A stretch of DNA of 64,000 bases from CAYVAP01 sp964343195 (GCA_964343195.1 CAYFIR010000003.1:62001-126000), one strand, 5' to 3'. Positions 1 to 9,783 are shown, counted from the stretch's first letter. The notes: a model not told the origin generated them from the letters alone. Numbers and translations are program-made.

Positions 1-1
1 A

Positions 2-733
2 TCCTACAACATCGTCTTTAAGCTCATCAAGGATAAATTTGACCCTCCCAAAGCGACCAACAAGGCCCATGTCCGCTCCTGCTACAAACTGGTCTCGGTG
101 CACGATAGGGTAGGACGCATGGCCGATACCCATGAATATGAACACTGGGTATTTCCCAAGGACCGATTTGATCCGGAACTGCTGGATGAACTGTTAAAGG
201 TGGCGGCCTCAATCGTGCGGGTGGATGGAGATCAGGTTATCATTGACCATCTGTATACCGAGCGAAAGATGGTACCGCTTAACCTTTACCTGGAGACAGC
301 CACTCAGTCACAAGCCGAGGAAGTAATCGAGGAGTATGGCAATACCATCAAACAGCTGGCCGCAGCCAATATTTTTCCTGGAGACATGCTCCTGAAGAAT
401 TTTGGTGTGACCCGACACCGAAGGGTAGTTTTTTATGATTATGATGAAATTGGCTTTCTGACAGAATACAACTTCCGACGGCTGCCAGATCCTAGTGAAG
501 ACGAAGAAATGTATTCAGGCTCTCCCTGGTTTGCTGTGGGCAGTAATGATGTGTTTCCGGAGGAATTCAAACACTTTCTTGTAGGGCGGGAAGATATACG
601 GGAGATCTTCTTCCAGCTTCATGCCGATCTGTTTGAACCCAAATTCTGGATTGATATCCAGCGACGGTTGATCCAGGGAGAAGTCGTAGATGTTTTTCCT
701 TACCGTAGACGAAAACGTTTTCGGAGCGTATAA
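2..733 (+). CDS. aceK: Isocitrate dehydrogenase kinase/phosphatase AceK, C-terminal part (5' end outside window)
   Basis: AceK phosphorylates and dephosphorylates isocitrate dehydrogenase and so sets the split between the TCA cycle and the glyoxylate bypass in the cytoplasm. The open frame runs in from the left edge without a start, giving 243 residues, roughly the last 40 percent of a normal AceK of about 570-600 residues. Family motifs are plain: HDRVGRMADTHEYEHWVFP, the catalytic-loop-like block NIFPGDMLLKNFGVTRH and the metal-binding block VVFYDYDE. The tail is basic (YRRRKRF). Nothing in the visible part is broken. The gene is well known in Proteobacteria and patchier in Bacteroidota, so it implies that this organism uses the glyoxylate shunt, which is inference. 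Identification is firm; only the N-terminal half is unseen. Confidence 0.95.
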   Translation, partial: SYNIVFKLIKDKFDPPKATNKAHVRSCYKLVSVHDRVGRMADTHEYEHWVFPKDRFDPELLDELLKVAASIVRVDGDQVIIDHLYTERKMVPLNLYLETATQSQAEEVIEEYGNTIKQLAAANIFPGDMLLKNFGVTRHRRVVFYDYDEIGFLTEYNFRRLPDPSEDEEMYSGSPWFAVGSNDVFPEEFKHFLVGREDIREIFFQLHADLFEPKFWIDIQRRLIQGEVVDVFPYRRRKRFRSV

Positions 734-770
734 GGTGAAATCGGCTTTTGTAGCGTTCGGAGGCAATTTT

Positions 771-840
771 TGAACAATTGTTCAGCGAACGGGCGATTCC
801 TGGCGAAAATTCACGATTGGGATTTTTGCCAGGAATTGCG
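771..840. repeat. Two adjacent palindromes downstream of aceK
   Basis: Two structures sit side by side in the gap after aceK. The first is a perfect 14-bp palindrome, TGAACAATTGTTCA. The second is a hairpin with a perfect 9-bp core, ATTCCTGGC paired with GCCAGGAAT, extended outward by CG/CG pairs and inward by an A-run facing a T-run. No clean T-tract follows the second stem, so it is not a textbook terminator. The first could be an operator for the next gene. Confidence 0.5.
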
Positions 841-889
841 ATAATTGCATGTTACTGGAGTTTCAGGCAGGCATTTCTAACTACACTAT

Positions 890-1600
890 ATGAATTTTAT
901 CGCGCACTTCTACGTAGATAAGCATGTGGATGACAGCTTGTTTTTCGTGGGGGTATCGACACCCGATTGGGTATCGATCTTTGACCGCAATGTCCGGGTC
1001 AAAGAAAGCCTCATGCCATTGATCATGGAAAACGAAGCCACATCCGATGAGCTAAGTTTCTACAATGGAGTGATGCGACATCTGGAGATTGACCGGCAGT
1101 TTCATTCCTCCAGTTTCTTCACTTCCGAAACCCGGGAGATCATTCGGCTGATTGAAAAGCATCTTGGAAAAGAGAATGTCCCCCGATCTTTTTTTGTGGC
1201 CCATATCCTGTTTGAGCTGGTGTTGGACAAAGTGCTGATCCAGGCAGATTCGTCCCTGCTGTCCCGCTACTATGAACACCTGGAAAACTGCCGCATAGAC
1301 CGGATGGTCCAACTGACTGAGTGGGTAGCCTCCACTCCGCTACCCCGTTATGATGGGTTTCTCAAAAAATTCATCTCCAAGCGCTATCTATATCAATACA
1401 CCGACTGGGATCACCTGATCTATGTCTTGCGGCGAATTCTGGAAAGGGTGCACCTAAAGGAAGTAAGTTATTTGTATGAACCGGCGTTTATGCGCCTGCT
1501 CCACGAGTACGAAGAAGGCCTTACGCAGCGATATCCTGTACAGATGCTCCAGTTTAAGGGGATTGAGAGTGCTGCTCCTCTGCGTAAAAGAATAGCCTGA
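890..1600 (+). CDS. ACP phosphodiesterase-like (AcpH/DUF479-type) protein
   Basis: The 236-residue protein begins MNFIAHFYVD, which matches the MNFLAH start of the AcpH family that removes the phosphopantetheine arm from acyl carrier protein. The block FYNGVMRHLEIDRQFHSS resembles the family block around GIYMHRRID, and a helical region with HILFELVLDKVL follows, as in the HD-like fold. Similarity is distant: the usual GNFIGDF stretch after the start is replaced by GVSTPDWVSIF, so the true substrate may differ. The length is somewhat above AcpH (about 193 residues). It stands alone, same strand as aceK, with palindromes in the gap before it. Family placement is moderate, and the specific reaction is not supported. 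Confidence 0.6.
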   Translation: MNFIAHFYVDKHVDDSLFFVGVSTPDWVSIFDRNVRVKESLMPLIMENEATSDELSFYNGVMRHLEIDRQFHSSSFFTSETREIIRLIEKHLGKENVPRSFFVAHILFELVLDKVLIQADSSLLSRYYEHLENCRIDRMVQLTEWVASTPLPRYDGFLKKFISKRYLYQYTDWDHLIYVLRRILERVHLKEVSYLYEPAFMRLLHEYEEGLTQRYPVQMLQFKGIESAAPLRKRIA

Positions 1601-1671
1601 GTGGACTATTCGCCTCATCAATAGATTATTTTTTTTGAATTGAATTCGCATCAGAACAAATGGCCTGATCG

Positions 1672-1694
1672 TTGCTATTATACATGAATAGCAA
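1672..1694. terminator. Short hairpin between the AcpH-like gene and porV
   Basis: TTGCTATT pairs perfectly with AATAGCAA across a 7-base loop, followed by TTTC. The stem is AT-rich and the T-run short, so it is a weak terminator or a regulatory hairpin before porV. Confidence 0.35.
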
Positions 1695-1841
1695 TTTCTG
1701 CAAAGGGTCGTCAGGGAGACATATGTAAAGGGTGCCCGGAAATGGGATTTTTTCTCCGCAGATCTGGCGACATCTTTGTAAGAAGTAGCAGAAATGGCCC
1801 ATAGTGGCCTGTGCCTGTTACTCGATCAATGTCAATAGAGT

Positions 1842-2993
1842 ATGATGCAAATCAAAGTATGGGTGTCAATGCTGTTGCTGGGGCTGTTAACCCTGGCCCA
1901 GGGATGGGCGCAGGGGGAAGGGACCAATCCTATCCCCAACAGTACAGATTTTGGTACCCTGGCACCCCAGTTTAGCAATGAGTTTCTGAAAATCGGTGTG
2001 AGTGCCCGAGCCTTTGGGATGGGAAATGCTCAGGTCGCCGTAGCGGAGGATGTGTCAGGAGGGTACTGGAATCCAGCTGCACTGGCACATCGGGATGCCC
2101 TCTATTACCCCGAGGTGTCCTTTATGTACGCTTCCTATTTCGCTAATGTAGCTAGCTATCACTACGCTGGCTTCACTATGCCCATAGACTCAGCGGGTAA
2201 CCGCCGATTTGGGGCGACCATCATCCGTTTTGGAGTAGATGATATCCCCAATACCCTGCAATTGATAGAGCCCGATGGCAGCATCAACTACGACCGGGTC
2301 CAAAGCTTTAATGTGACTGATTTTGCCACGATTCTGAGCTATGCCTGGCGCTCTTCGCTGGTAGAAGGCCTGAGTATGGGGGTAAATATGAAGATCATCT
2401 ACCGTGGATTCGGAAACTTTGGCAATGGCTGGGGATTTGGTGTCGATGCAGCTGCTCATTACCGTCGCGGACCCTTTCGGGCCGGATTGGTGCTGTTGGA
2501 TGCCACCAATACCTTCAATGCCTTTACCTTTAACTCCGAGACTTTTGGAGAAGCATTTGTCAATACGGGAAATGCTGTAAGCGAAACATCTCTGGAATTA
2601 ACGCGACCTACCATCCGGGCAGGGGTAGGGTACGAATTTGGATTTAGCCCAAAGCTCAAAATGCTTACTTCCGTTGACCTGGATGTCTTCACTGATGGGG
2701 CCCGTTCTTATGCCCTGATTAAAGGGGGGGCATTCAGCATGGATCCGAAAGTCGGAATAGAACTCGCCTATCTCAACAGCCAATACCGAAAGGTCGCCTT
2801 TCTCAGACTGGGGGCTTACAACATTCAGAATATCGTAAATACCTCCGGAGAAAATGCAGTAGGAGTATTTCCTACAGGAGGGGTGGGCATCGTACTACGC
2901 AACTTCCAGGTAGATTATGCTCTGGCAAATATCGGCAACCTGGCACAAAACCTACATTCGCATGTGGTTTCACTCAAATTTCATATACAATAG
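1842..2993 (+). CDS. porV: Type IX secretion outer-membrane protein PorV
   Basis: PorV (LptO) is an outer-membrane beta-barrel of the type IX secretion system that shuttles cargo from the translocon to the PorU sortase. The 383-residue protein has a clear signal peptide (hydrophobic residues 5-22, ending near WAQG) and the diagnostic block FLKIGVSARAFGMGNAQVAV followed by YWNPAAL, shared by the PorV/PorQ family. The rest alternates short beta strands rich in G, Y and F, ending in a barrel-like C-terminus (VVSLKFHIQ). Two ATG codons lie at the start; the first is used here. Its stop lies one base from the start of the C25 peptidase gene, the usual porV-porU arrangement, which separates it from PorQ. 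Length fits PorV. Confidence 0.9.
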   Translation: MMQIKVWVSMLLLGLLTLAQGWAQGEGTNPIPNSTDFGTLAPQFSNEFLKIGVSARAFGMGNAQVAVAEDVSGGYWNPAALAHRDALYYPEVSFMYASYFANVASYHYAGFTMPIDSAGNRRFGATIIRFGVDDIPNTLQLIEPDGSINYDRVQSFNVTDFATILSYAWRSSLVEGLSMGVNMKIIYRGFGNFGNGWGFGVDAAAHYRRGPFRAGLVLLDATNTFNAFTFNSETFGEAFVNTGNAVSETSLELTRPTIRAGVGYEFGFSPKLKMLTSVDLDVFTDGARSYALIKGGAFSMDPKVGIELAYLNSQYRKVAFLRLGAYNIQNIVNTSGENAVGVFPTGGVGIVLRNFQVDYALANIGNLAQNLHSHVVSLKFHIQ

Positions 2994-2994
2994 C

Positions 2995-5900
2995 ATGAGG
3001 AAGGCTCTTTTGGGGGCACTACTAATGCTCCCATCCCTGGCACTTTTAGCCCAGGGCTTTGATTATGGGGTTGATTGGTACCGTACCCGGGCCAACCAGC
3101 CTTTCGTTCGTTTTGTGGTGGAAGAGGACGGAGTTTATCGCGTCACGTTTCAGGACCTGCAAAATGCAGGCTTTGACCTTAGCGGGGTAAATGCAGCGAA
3201 CCTTCACCTGTTCTACAGGGGAGAAGAAATCCCCATTCATGTAAGTAAAACTTCATCAGGGAACCTTGGGTTCCTGGAGTTTTTCGGAAAAAGGAATGAT
3301 GGAATAGTAGATTCTCTGCTCTACCGGGATCCACTGACTGGAGTTGCAAGTTCCACTCAGCAGCCCAACAAAGAGTATAGCATGTTCACGGATCAGTCCG
3401 TGTACTTCCTTACCTGGGATAACATTCCGGGACAGCGGATCTTTACCCTGTTCGATCCCACCTATAGCCTCTATACACCACTTCCGAATTTCCCCTATCA
3501 ATCACGGGTCGATTATACGGACGTTTATTCCCTAGGGGGAGGCGGTCCCTATGACATCGATTACCTGCTAAATTCTGATTTCGTGACCGGTGAGGGGTAT
3601 GTAGGGCGTACCTTCGGATATGGAGCCGGAAACTCCCGTACTGAAAAAATTCCAACTCCCGGACCTGCGAATACAGGAGATCCGGTGAAGTTTTCCATGC
3701 GGATTTTTGGGGTGTCCAATACCGACCACCAATTACGGGTGTCCATAAATGGAGATGATAACAATCCCCTCCTGGATACAACACGCTTTATTCCCGCTCC
3801 CAAGCGAGGGGTGTATGTGAAGACCTATAACAGAGAGGCTTCTGTATCCCTTTCTGATGAAACCGATTTGAAATTTGAGGCTTTACGTGCCTCTACTGAT
3901 AACAACAGAGTCTGTTGGGTCGAGGTAACGTATGACCGTTTACCCGATTTGGAGCAGGACTCAACGCTTCATCTTCGGGCATGGGACATTACTCAGACTT
4001 CCTATTTACAGCTGGCCAATCCAACCGGTTCAGATACCGTCATAGTGTATGATCCGGTAAACCGGGTGCGAAATATAGGGCTGATACAGGGCAATCAGGC
4101 CCGTGTCGTGATCCAGGGATTTGCGAACACCCGCGAACTGTTTCTGGCGACCGACGCAGCCATCAAAACTCCGGTAATTGAGGAGGCAAATGCTGCTCGT
4201 GCTTTTGAACGTGAAGGGGAATTTGTCATCATTACCCACCGGGACCTTCAGGAGTCTGCAGAAGCTTATGCACAATATCGTGACACTTCCTCCATCACGG
4301 AAATCTCTTCCGTATCGGTGGTATATGTCGACGAGATTTATGACGAATTTGGCTATGGTAGCCTGACTCCCTGGGCTGTCAAACGCTTTTGCAAATACGC
4401 ACTGGACAACTGGACTACCCAGCCCAAATACTTTATGCTTTGGGGAAAAGGCATTGCCAATGGATCGAATACTTCCTTCAGGAACTCTCTTGACCTGCCC
4501 GTGGTTCCTGCTTATGGATATCCTGCGACAGACTATGAGTACGTAGGGTACTTTGACCCGGATGATGCATCTCTGAACCTGGAAGCCGCCATCGGTCGTG
4601 TCAACCTCCGAAGCAACCAGGAGGGGCAGTCATACCTGAACAAGATCATTAACTATGAGCAGGCTGGCTGGGAGCCATGGATGAAGCGAAGCGTATTCCT
4701 GGGGGGAGGGGAAAACCTGGGCGAGCAGCGACAAATTTCCTCAGTTTTTGAATTTGCTCTGGAAATATTTGAGGCTCAGCCCTTTGGCGGAACGCCATTC
4801 TACTTTCAGAAAAACAGTGAGTCGATTGTGATTGATCCCAATGAGGCGACCTATCATGACCGCATTTCTGATGGAGTGACCCTGATCCACTTTTTTGGCC
4901 ACTCAACTCGTAACATTCAGGACATTTCGATACGCAGTTCAGCGGAGTATACCAACTTTGGCCGGTATCCACTCATGGTCGCCATGGGCTGCTATGGAGG
5001 AGACTTTACTCCTCGTGGGGCCAGCTTTGGAGAGCAGTGGATTGTGGCTCCTGACCGTGGAGCCATTGGCTACCTGGCCAATTCCAGTGCGGGTTATCTG
5101 GGGCCTCTGAGAGAATATGCCAAGATTCTATACCCATTTCTATTCCGCGATAAGCTGAATGAGCCACTTGGAAGTGTCATTACTTCTACAATCAACTTCC
5201 TCCTGGATTCAGCTCAGACTGGAGAGAGTCCGGCCAATCTGCGGAATCATGCCCGACAGATGAACCTTCAGGGAGATCCCGCCCTGATCATGCATGCTCC
5301 CAAGTTCCCTGATCTGGCAGTTGATGAGACCAGCGTATATTTTGAACCAGAGGTGGTTACCGCAAAGGACGATTCATTTGCGATGAATATCATTGTGTCC
5401 AATTATGGGCTGGCCAATGAGGATAGTTTTCTCATCACGGTAAATCAGCGGGTACCAGACGGACGAATATTTGAGCAGGTTAGAGAGTGGATTCCGGTTA
5501 TTCCCTACCGGGATACCTTAAGGTTTGTCATTAAAAATCCAGTTGGGAATCTGATGACAGGCCAAAATAGCTTCGATGTCTTTGTGGATGCCAGCGAGGC
5601 TTTGGATGAGTATGATGAAAGCAATAATCGGATCACCCATAGGGAACTTATTCCAGGAAATATTCCCGCTACCCTATTCCCTATAGAGTATGCCATCGTC
5701 CCCGATAACCGGGTTACCCTGAAGGCATCCGCATTCTTTGTAAGCCGTGATGCTAATGTCAGATACATTTTTGAGATTGACACAACTGCACGGTTTGATT
5801 CCCCTGCACGTATCGAATCCGGGGCTGTGATGGGATCGGCGATTGAGGCTACCTGGGATGTCCCCTTCGCACTGGAGGATAGCGCAGTTTACTATTGGAG

Positions 5901-7941
5901 AGTTCGATTGGCGGATGTTACTCCCAGTTCCTGGAGTACCTCTTCCTTTAAATACATTGACGGAAGGCAGGGCTGGGCGCAGTCCCGGTTTGATCAATTC
6001 AGTAAGGCCCAGCTGTATGAATTGGAAGATGACCCAATTCAACAAAACTGGAGCTTCGGACGGTATGGAGTGGAATTTGAGTTTAGGGTAAAGCGAAATA
6101 ACGATTTTGCCTTCTTCCGGAATGGGGATTACCAGGCGGATGTGGACCTGTTTGGATACTATGGAGATTACCTGGTGGTAGTAGTAATAGATCAATATAC
6201 TCTGCAGCCCATTCTCAGAATGCCAAGTACCATGCCTGCGCTGGTTTTCAGAACTCCCGATGAATCCTCACAAATAGCTCAGATCATCCAGAATGTAAAA
6301 GCGGGTGACTATGTGATGATTTCGACCCACAACGACCCCCAAATTGACACCTGGGACGAGTCGGTTTTTCAGGCGTTGAATCAGATCGGCGCTTCAGATG
6401 ATATACGCTATATTCCGCCAAATTCATCCTTCGTAATCCTGGGGAGAAAAGGATATAATACCGGAGCTACCGAGGTGTTTACCCCCAATACAGCCAATAA
6501 TGAACTCCAAATCATCGAAACCCTGACTGCGAACTTCCAGTCTGGGACTCTGTCTTCTACTCGCATAGGACCGGCGAGGGAGTGGAATGACCTAATCTGG
6601 GACTGGAATACCATTGATCCGGTAAAAGCTGAGGTCGCTGAAGTGTGGGTGCGAGGAGAGCGCCGCGACGGTACAGACTCTCTGATTATGCTGGACCTGG
6701 AAGCTGGTGACCATGACCTGTCGGGGATTTCTGCCGAGAAATTTCCCTACCTCTACCTTGAGGCTCATCTGGCAGATACCATCCGGCGTACAGCTCCACA
6801 GATGGACAACTGGCACGTGCTGTATGAGCCAGTGCCGGATGCTGTAGTGGACCCGATTTCCGAATTTTCCTTCCAGTCAGATACTTTATACGTTGGGCAG
6901 GATGTGTACCTGCGCATGGGGGCACGCAATATTAGCGAGCTGGACATGGACAGCGTCAATGTCGTCATACAGGTCGAGCGGGCCGATCGATCACGGCTGG
7001 TGATTGATACCCTGCGCATCGCCCCCATGGCTGCTCAGGGAACAGCATCCTTCTTCGAAACCAGTTTTTCATCAGTCGGAAAAGAACTGGAGGGGGATGT
7101 CAACCTGATTGTCGAGGTAAACCCTGAGCAGGAGCCCCTGGAGCAGTATGTGTTTAACAATCTGTACCTTCAGCCATTCTATGTGGTGGTGGACCGCCAG
7201 AATCCCGTTTTGGATGTGACCTTTGATGGCAAACACATCCTCAATGGAGATATCGTGTCACCTGAGCCGGAAATCCTCGTGGAGGTCAACGACGAGAATG
7301 CCTTTGTGGCCCTCGATGACACCAGCACCTTCCAGTTGTACTTTAGTCAGGGCCGAACCAATATCCTTGACACGGGCCGTGTGTTTATCAGCACCGATCC
7401 CCGGATCGAATGGCAACCTGCCCAACTTCCCGAAAATAAAGCCCGGCTCTACTTCAGACCGGGAGCCAGTACTCCGCTTGCCGATGGGGAGTACAACCTG
7501 CGTGTGCAGGGAGAAGACAAAAACGGCAATCAGGCTGGCGGTGGTCCCGATTACTACGAAATTTCCTTCCGGGTAGAGAACCAGAGTACCCTCACCGAGG
7601 TACTCAATTATCCCAACCCGTTCTCCACTTCTACCCGATTCGTGTACACCCTCACCGGTGCCGAAATGCCCGAGGTCTTCCAGATTCACATCTACACGAT
7701 ATCAGGCAAGATGGTCAAGATGATCGACCTGAAGGCCCAGGGAGATGTCCATTTTGGGCACAACATCACCGACTACGCCTGGGACGGCACCAATGAATAC
7801 GGGGAGCCTCTCGCCAATGGCGTTTACCTGTACCGTGTGGTAACCAGGATGGCTGACTCAGTGGCTGATCCTGAACTTCGCGAAACCGGGATGGAGCAAT
7901 ACTTTAATAATGGATGGGGGAAAATGGTCCTCATCCGGTAG
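2995..7941 (+). CDS. Giant type IX secretion C25 cysteine peptidase, PorU2-like
   Basis: A gingipain-type (C25) peptidase related to the sortase PorU, which cuts the C-terminal signal of T9SS cargo and attaches it to the surface. The start one base after the porV stop gives MRKALLGALL plus a signal peptide ending LLAQG, and 1648 residues. An upstream in-frame ATG inside porV would put 26 implausible residues ahead of the signal. The catalytic pair is visible as LIHFFGHS (H636) and VAMGCYGG (C666). After it come beta-sandwich domains, one CARDB-like (DLAVDETSVYF), and a type A sorting domain at the end (LNYPNPFSTSTRF ... WDGTNEYGEPLANGVYLYRV). Classical PorU is about 1100-1200 residues; this length and the sorting domain fit the PorU2 type found in Saprospiria and Cytophagia. 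Whether it is the main sortase is unknown. Confidence 0.85.
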   Translation: MRKALLGALLMLPSLALLAQGFDYGVDWYRTRANQPFVRFVVEEDGVYRVTFQDLQNAGFDLSGVNAANLHLFYRGEEIPIHVSKTSSGNLGFLEFFGKRNDGIVDSLLYRDPLTGVASSTQQPNKEYSMFTDQSVYFLTWDNIPGQRIFTLFDPTYSLYTPLPNFPYQSRVDYTDVYSLGGGGPYDIDYLLNSDFVTGEGYVGRTFGYGAGNSRTEKIPTPGPANTGDPVKFSMRIFGVSNTDHQLRVSINGDDNNPLLDTTRFIPAPKRGVYVKTYNREASVSLSDETDLKFEALRASTDNNRVCWVEVTYDRLPDLEQDSTLHLRAWDITQTSYLQLANPTGSDTVIVYDPVNRVRNIGLIQGNQARVVIQGFANTRELFLATDAAIKTPVIEEANAARAFEREGEFVIITHRDLQESAEAYAQYRDTSSITEISSVSVVYVDEIYDEFGYGSLTPWAVKRFCKYALDNWTTQPKYFMLWGKGIANGSNTSFRNSLDLPVVPAYGYPATDYEYVGYFDPDDASLNLEAAIGRVNLRSNQEGQSYLNKIINYEQAGWEPWMKRSVFLGGGENLGEQRQISSVFEFALEIFEAQPFGGTPFYFQKNSESIVIDPNEATYHDRISDGVTLIHFFGHSTRNIQDISIRSSAEYTNFGRYPLMVAMGCYGGDFTPRGASFGEQWIVAPDRGAIGYLANSSAGYLGPLREYAKILYPFLFRDKLNEPLGSVITSTINFLLDSAQTGESPANLRNHARQMNLQGDPALIMHAPKFPDLAVDETSVYFEPEVVTAKDDSFAMNIIVSNYGLANEDSFLITVNQRVPDGRIFEQVREWIPVIPYRDTLRFVIKNPVGNLMTGQNSFDVFVDASEALDEYDESNNRITHRELIPGNIPATLFPIEYAIVPDNRVTLKASAFFVSRDANVRYIFEIDTTARFDSPARIESGAVMGSAIEATWDVPFALEDSAVYYWRVRLADVTPSSWSTSSFKYIDGRQGWAQSRFDQFSKAQLYELEDDPIQQNWSFGRYGVEFEFRVKRNNDFAFFRNGDYQADVDLFGYYGDYLVVVVIDQYTLQPILRMPSTMPALVFRTPDESSQIAQIIQNVKAGDYVMISTHNDPQIDTWDESVFQALNQIGASDDIRYIPPNSSFVILGRKGYNTGATEVFTPNTANNELQIIETLTANFQSGTLSSTRIGPAREWNDLIWDWNTIDPVKAEVAEVWVRGERRDGTDSLIMLDLEAGDHDLSGISAEKFPYLYLEAHLADTIRRTAPQMDNWHVLYEPVPDAVVDPISEFSFQSDTLYVGQDVYLRMGARNISELDMDSVNVVIQVERADRSRLVIDTLRIAPMAAQGTASFFETSFSSVGKELEGDVNLIVEVNPEQEPLEQYVFNNLYLQPFYVVVDRQNPVLDVTFDGKHILNGDIVSPEPEILVEVNDENAFVALDDTSTFQLYFSQGRTNILDTGRVFISTDPRIEWQPAQLPENKARLYFRPGASTPLADGEYNLRVQGEDKNGNQAGGGPDYYEISFRVENQSTLTEVLNYPNPFSTSTRFVYTLTGAEMPEVFQIHIYTISGKMVKMIDLKAQGDVHFGHNITDYAWDGTNEYGEPLANGVYLYRVVTRMADSVADPELRETGMEQYFNNGWGKMVLIR

Positions 7942-8151
7942 TGAAAATATATCATGGAGACGAAGGGAGGTGGCGAATTTCGTCATCTCCTTTTTTTATT
8001 TTTCCCAGACACACGCAGGCCAGCCTATCACCGGAGTGCTTTTTCTTGCCTGGTTTGCGTTTAGCTGCTATGGTAACGCAGATGGGGCGAGATCAACCGT
8101 GGTGGCAAAAGCCCCGTCCGCGGCTCTACATCACGAATAACTTTTACCCTT

Positions 8152-9726
8152 ATGCTAGTTGACCTGATCCTCCATAATGCTACTATTTATACGGTTGACA
8201 CCTCGTTTTCCACGGCCGAGGCCGTGGCCATCCAGGGAGACCGGATCGTTGCCGTTGGCACAAATGAAGAAATCCTGGGAGCCTATAAGGCGAAGGAAAC
8301 CCGCGACCTGCAAGGGCAGTTTGCCTATCCCGGCTTCATCGATGCGCACGTACACTTGAGCCGATATGGACGCAGTTGCTTTGAGGTGGATTTGAAAGGC
8401 GCCGGTTCATGGGCAGAATGCGTGGACAGAATGAGGCAGCAGGCTGATGTGCAACCTGAAGGGTGGCTGATTGGACGCGGATGGGACCAAACCCGATGGG
8501 CAGATGGTCAATTTCCTGACAACAAACTCCTGAATGAACACTTTCCCAATCGGCCTGTAATCCTTGAAAGGGTAGATATACACGCCATTGTAGTGAATCA
8601 GTACCTGCTAAATCTGTCAGGCATTACCCCGGAAAGTGAAATCAGTGGGGGTGAAATTCGAAAACGAGACGGCGAACTTACGGGATTGCTGATTGATCAT
8701 GCGCAAAAGCCCGTTTGGGATTTGCTCCCGGAGCCATCTGACGACGAACTGAAAAAGTACCTGCGAAAGGCGGCCTGGGATTGCTGCAAGGTTGGGCTCA
8801 CCAGTGTGGGGGATGCTCTACTGGATCACAAGGCATTGGAAGCAATTCGATCTTTGCAAAATGCAGATGAATTTCCGCTCCGGGTGTATGGGATGCTTCC
8901 GTCAGATGATTTTCATCGGAATACATACCTAAAAGCCGGGCCTCAATCCGATCTCTGGCTGCATCTGGGGGCCTTCAAGCTTTTTGCAGATGGGACCTTT
9001 GGTTCGAGAAGCGCCTGGCTACGTGAACCATATGCCGATGCGCCAGATCAGTGCGGATTACTCATGCTGGATGAGCAGGAGACGCTTGACTGGCTAAGAG
9101 AATGCCATGTCCATCACTGGCAGGTAGCCACACATACCATCGGGGATGCCGCAGCTAGCTGGGTGATGGACCTCTATGAAAAAGCAATGGATTCCGATAA
9201 TTCTCTCAGGTGGCGAATAGAGCACCTACAGATGCTTTCTCCGCGCGATCTGGATCGGCTGGGGAAACTGAAAATCCTGGCTTCCATTCAGCCCACGCAT
9301 ACCACCTCGGACATGCGTTGGATAGAAGACCGATTGGGGGTTGATCGAAAAGTCTGGGCCCACCGTCAGGCAAGTATCCTGGAAAAATGTGGTCGGATAG
9401 CACTCGGAAGTGATTTTCCCGTAGAATCCATAAATCCACTTTTAGGCTTTTATGCCGCTGTCACCCGACAGGATCTATCAGGTTGGCCCCAAAATGGCTA
9501 TATTCCTGAAGAGCGAATAAGCCGTATTGACGCACTGCGCGGCATGACCATTTGGGCTGCATATGCTCAGGGAGAAGAAAGGCAAAAGGGCAGTCTGGAG
9601 CCCGGGAAACTCGCGGATATCGTGGTGCTGGATCAGGACCTGCTTTCCGCCGGGATCGAGCAAATTCCTGGCCTGAATCCGCAACAAATCATTTTGGGAG
9701 GCAGGATGATTGGTTCGGATGGGTGA
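8152..9726 (+). CDS. Amidohydrolase family protein (YtcJ/AepA-like)
   Basis: A 524-residue metal-dependent hydrolase of the amidohydrolase-3 group. The N-terminus has the composite beta domain (LILHNATIYTVD ... AVAIQGDRIVAVG) and then the metal motif GFIDAHVHL around residues 63-71. Later blocks fit the TIM barrel: HTIGDAA near residue 326, RIEHLQML, and the final LGSDFPVE aspartate motif, followed by the tail EPGKLADIVVLDQD that closes the beta domain. No signal peptide is seen, so it is probably cytoplasmic. The substrate cannot be told from sequence; relatives act on N-acyl or cyclic amides. It lies alone, about 210 bases after porU2 and about 130 before rpoN. Confidence 0.85.
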   Translation: MLVDLILHNATIYTVDTSFSTAEAVAIQGDRIVAVGTNEEILGAYKAKETRDLQGQFAYPGFIDAHVHLSRYGRSCFEVDLKGAGSWAECVDRMRQQADVQPEGWLIGRGWDQTRWADGQFPDNKLLNEHFPNRPVILERVDIHAIVVNQYLLNLSGITPESEISGGEIRKRDGELTGLLIDHAQKPVWDLLPEPSDDELKKYLRKAAWDCCKVGLTSVGDALLDHKALEAIRSLQNADEFPLRVYGMLPSDDFHRNTYLKAGPQSDLWLHLGAFKLFADGTFGSRSAWLREPYADAPDQCGLLMLDEQETLDWLRECHVHHWQVATHTIGDAAASWVMDLYEKAMDSDNSLRWRIEHLQMLSPRDLDRLGKLKILASIQPTHTTSDMRWIEDRLGVDRKVWAHRQASILEKCGRIALGSDFPVESINPLLGFYAAVTRQDLSGWPQNGYIPEERISRIDALRGMTIWAAYAQGEERQKGSLEPGKLADIVVLDQDLLSAGIEQIPGLNPQQIILGGRMIGSDG

Positions 9727-9752
9727 AATAACTGGTGAGTCGAAATTGGTGG

Positions 9753-9783
9753 CTGTTCGCGCGCTTAAAATGACTGTTCGCGC
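9753..9783. promoter_or_regulatory. Direct repeat CTGTTCGCGC upstream of rpoN
   Basis: Two identical decamers, CTGTTCGCGC, start 21 bases apart, which is two turns of the helix, and each is followed a few bases later by AAAA. They lie about 75 bases before the rpoN start. The spacing suits a dimeric regulator binding on one face of the DNA. Function is inference. Confidence 0.4.

Noticed and set aside
2917..2994. Upstream start for the C25 peptidase inside porV
   Set aside because: It would place 26 residues before a good signal peptide; the ATG one base after porV fits better.
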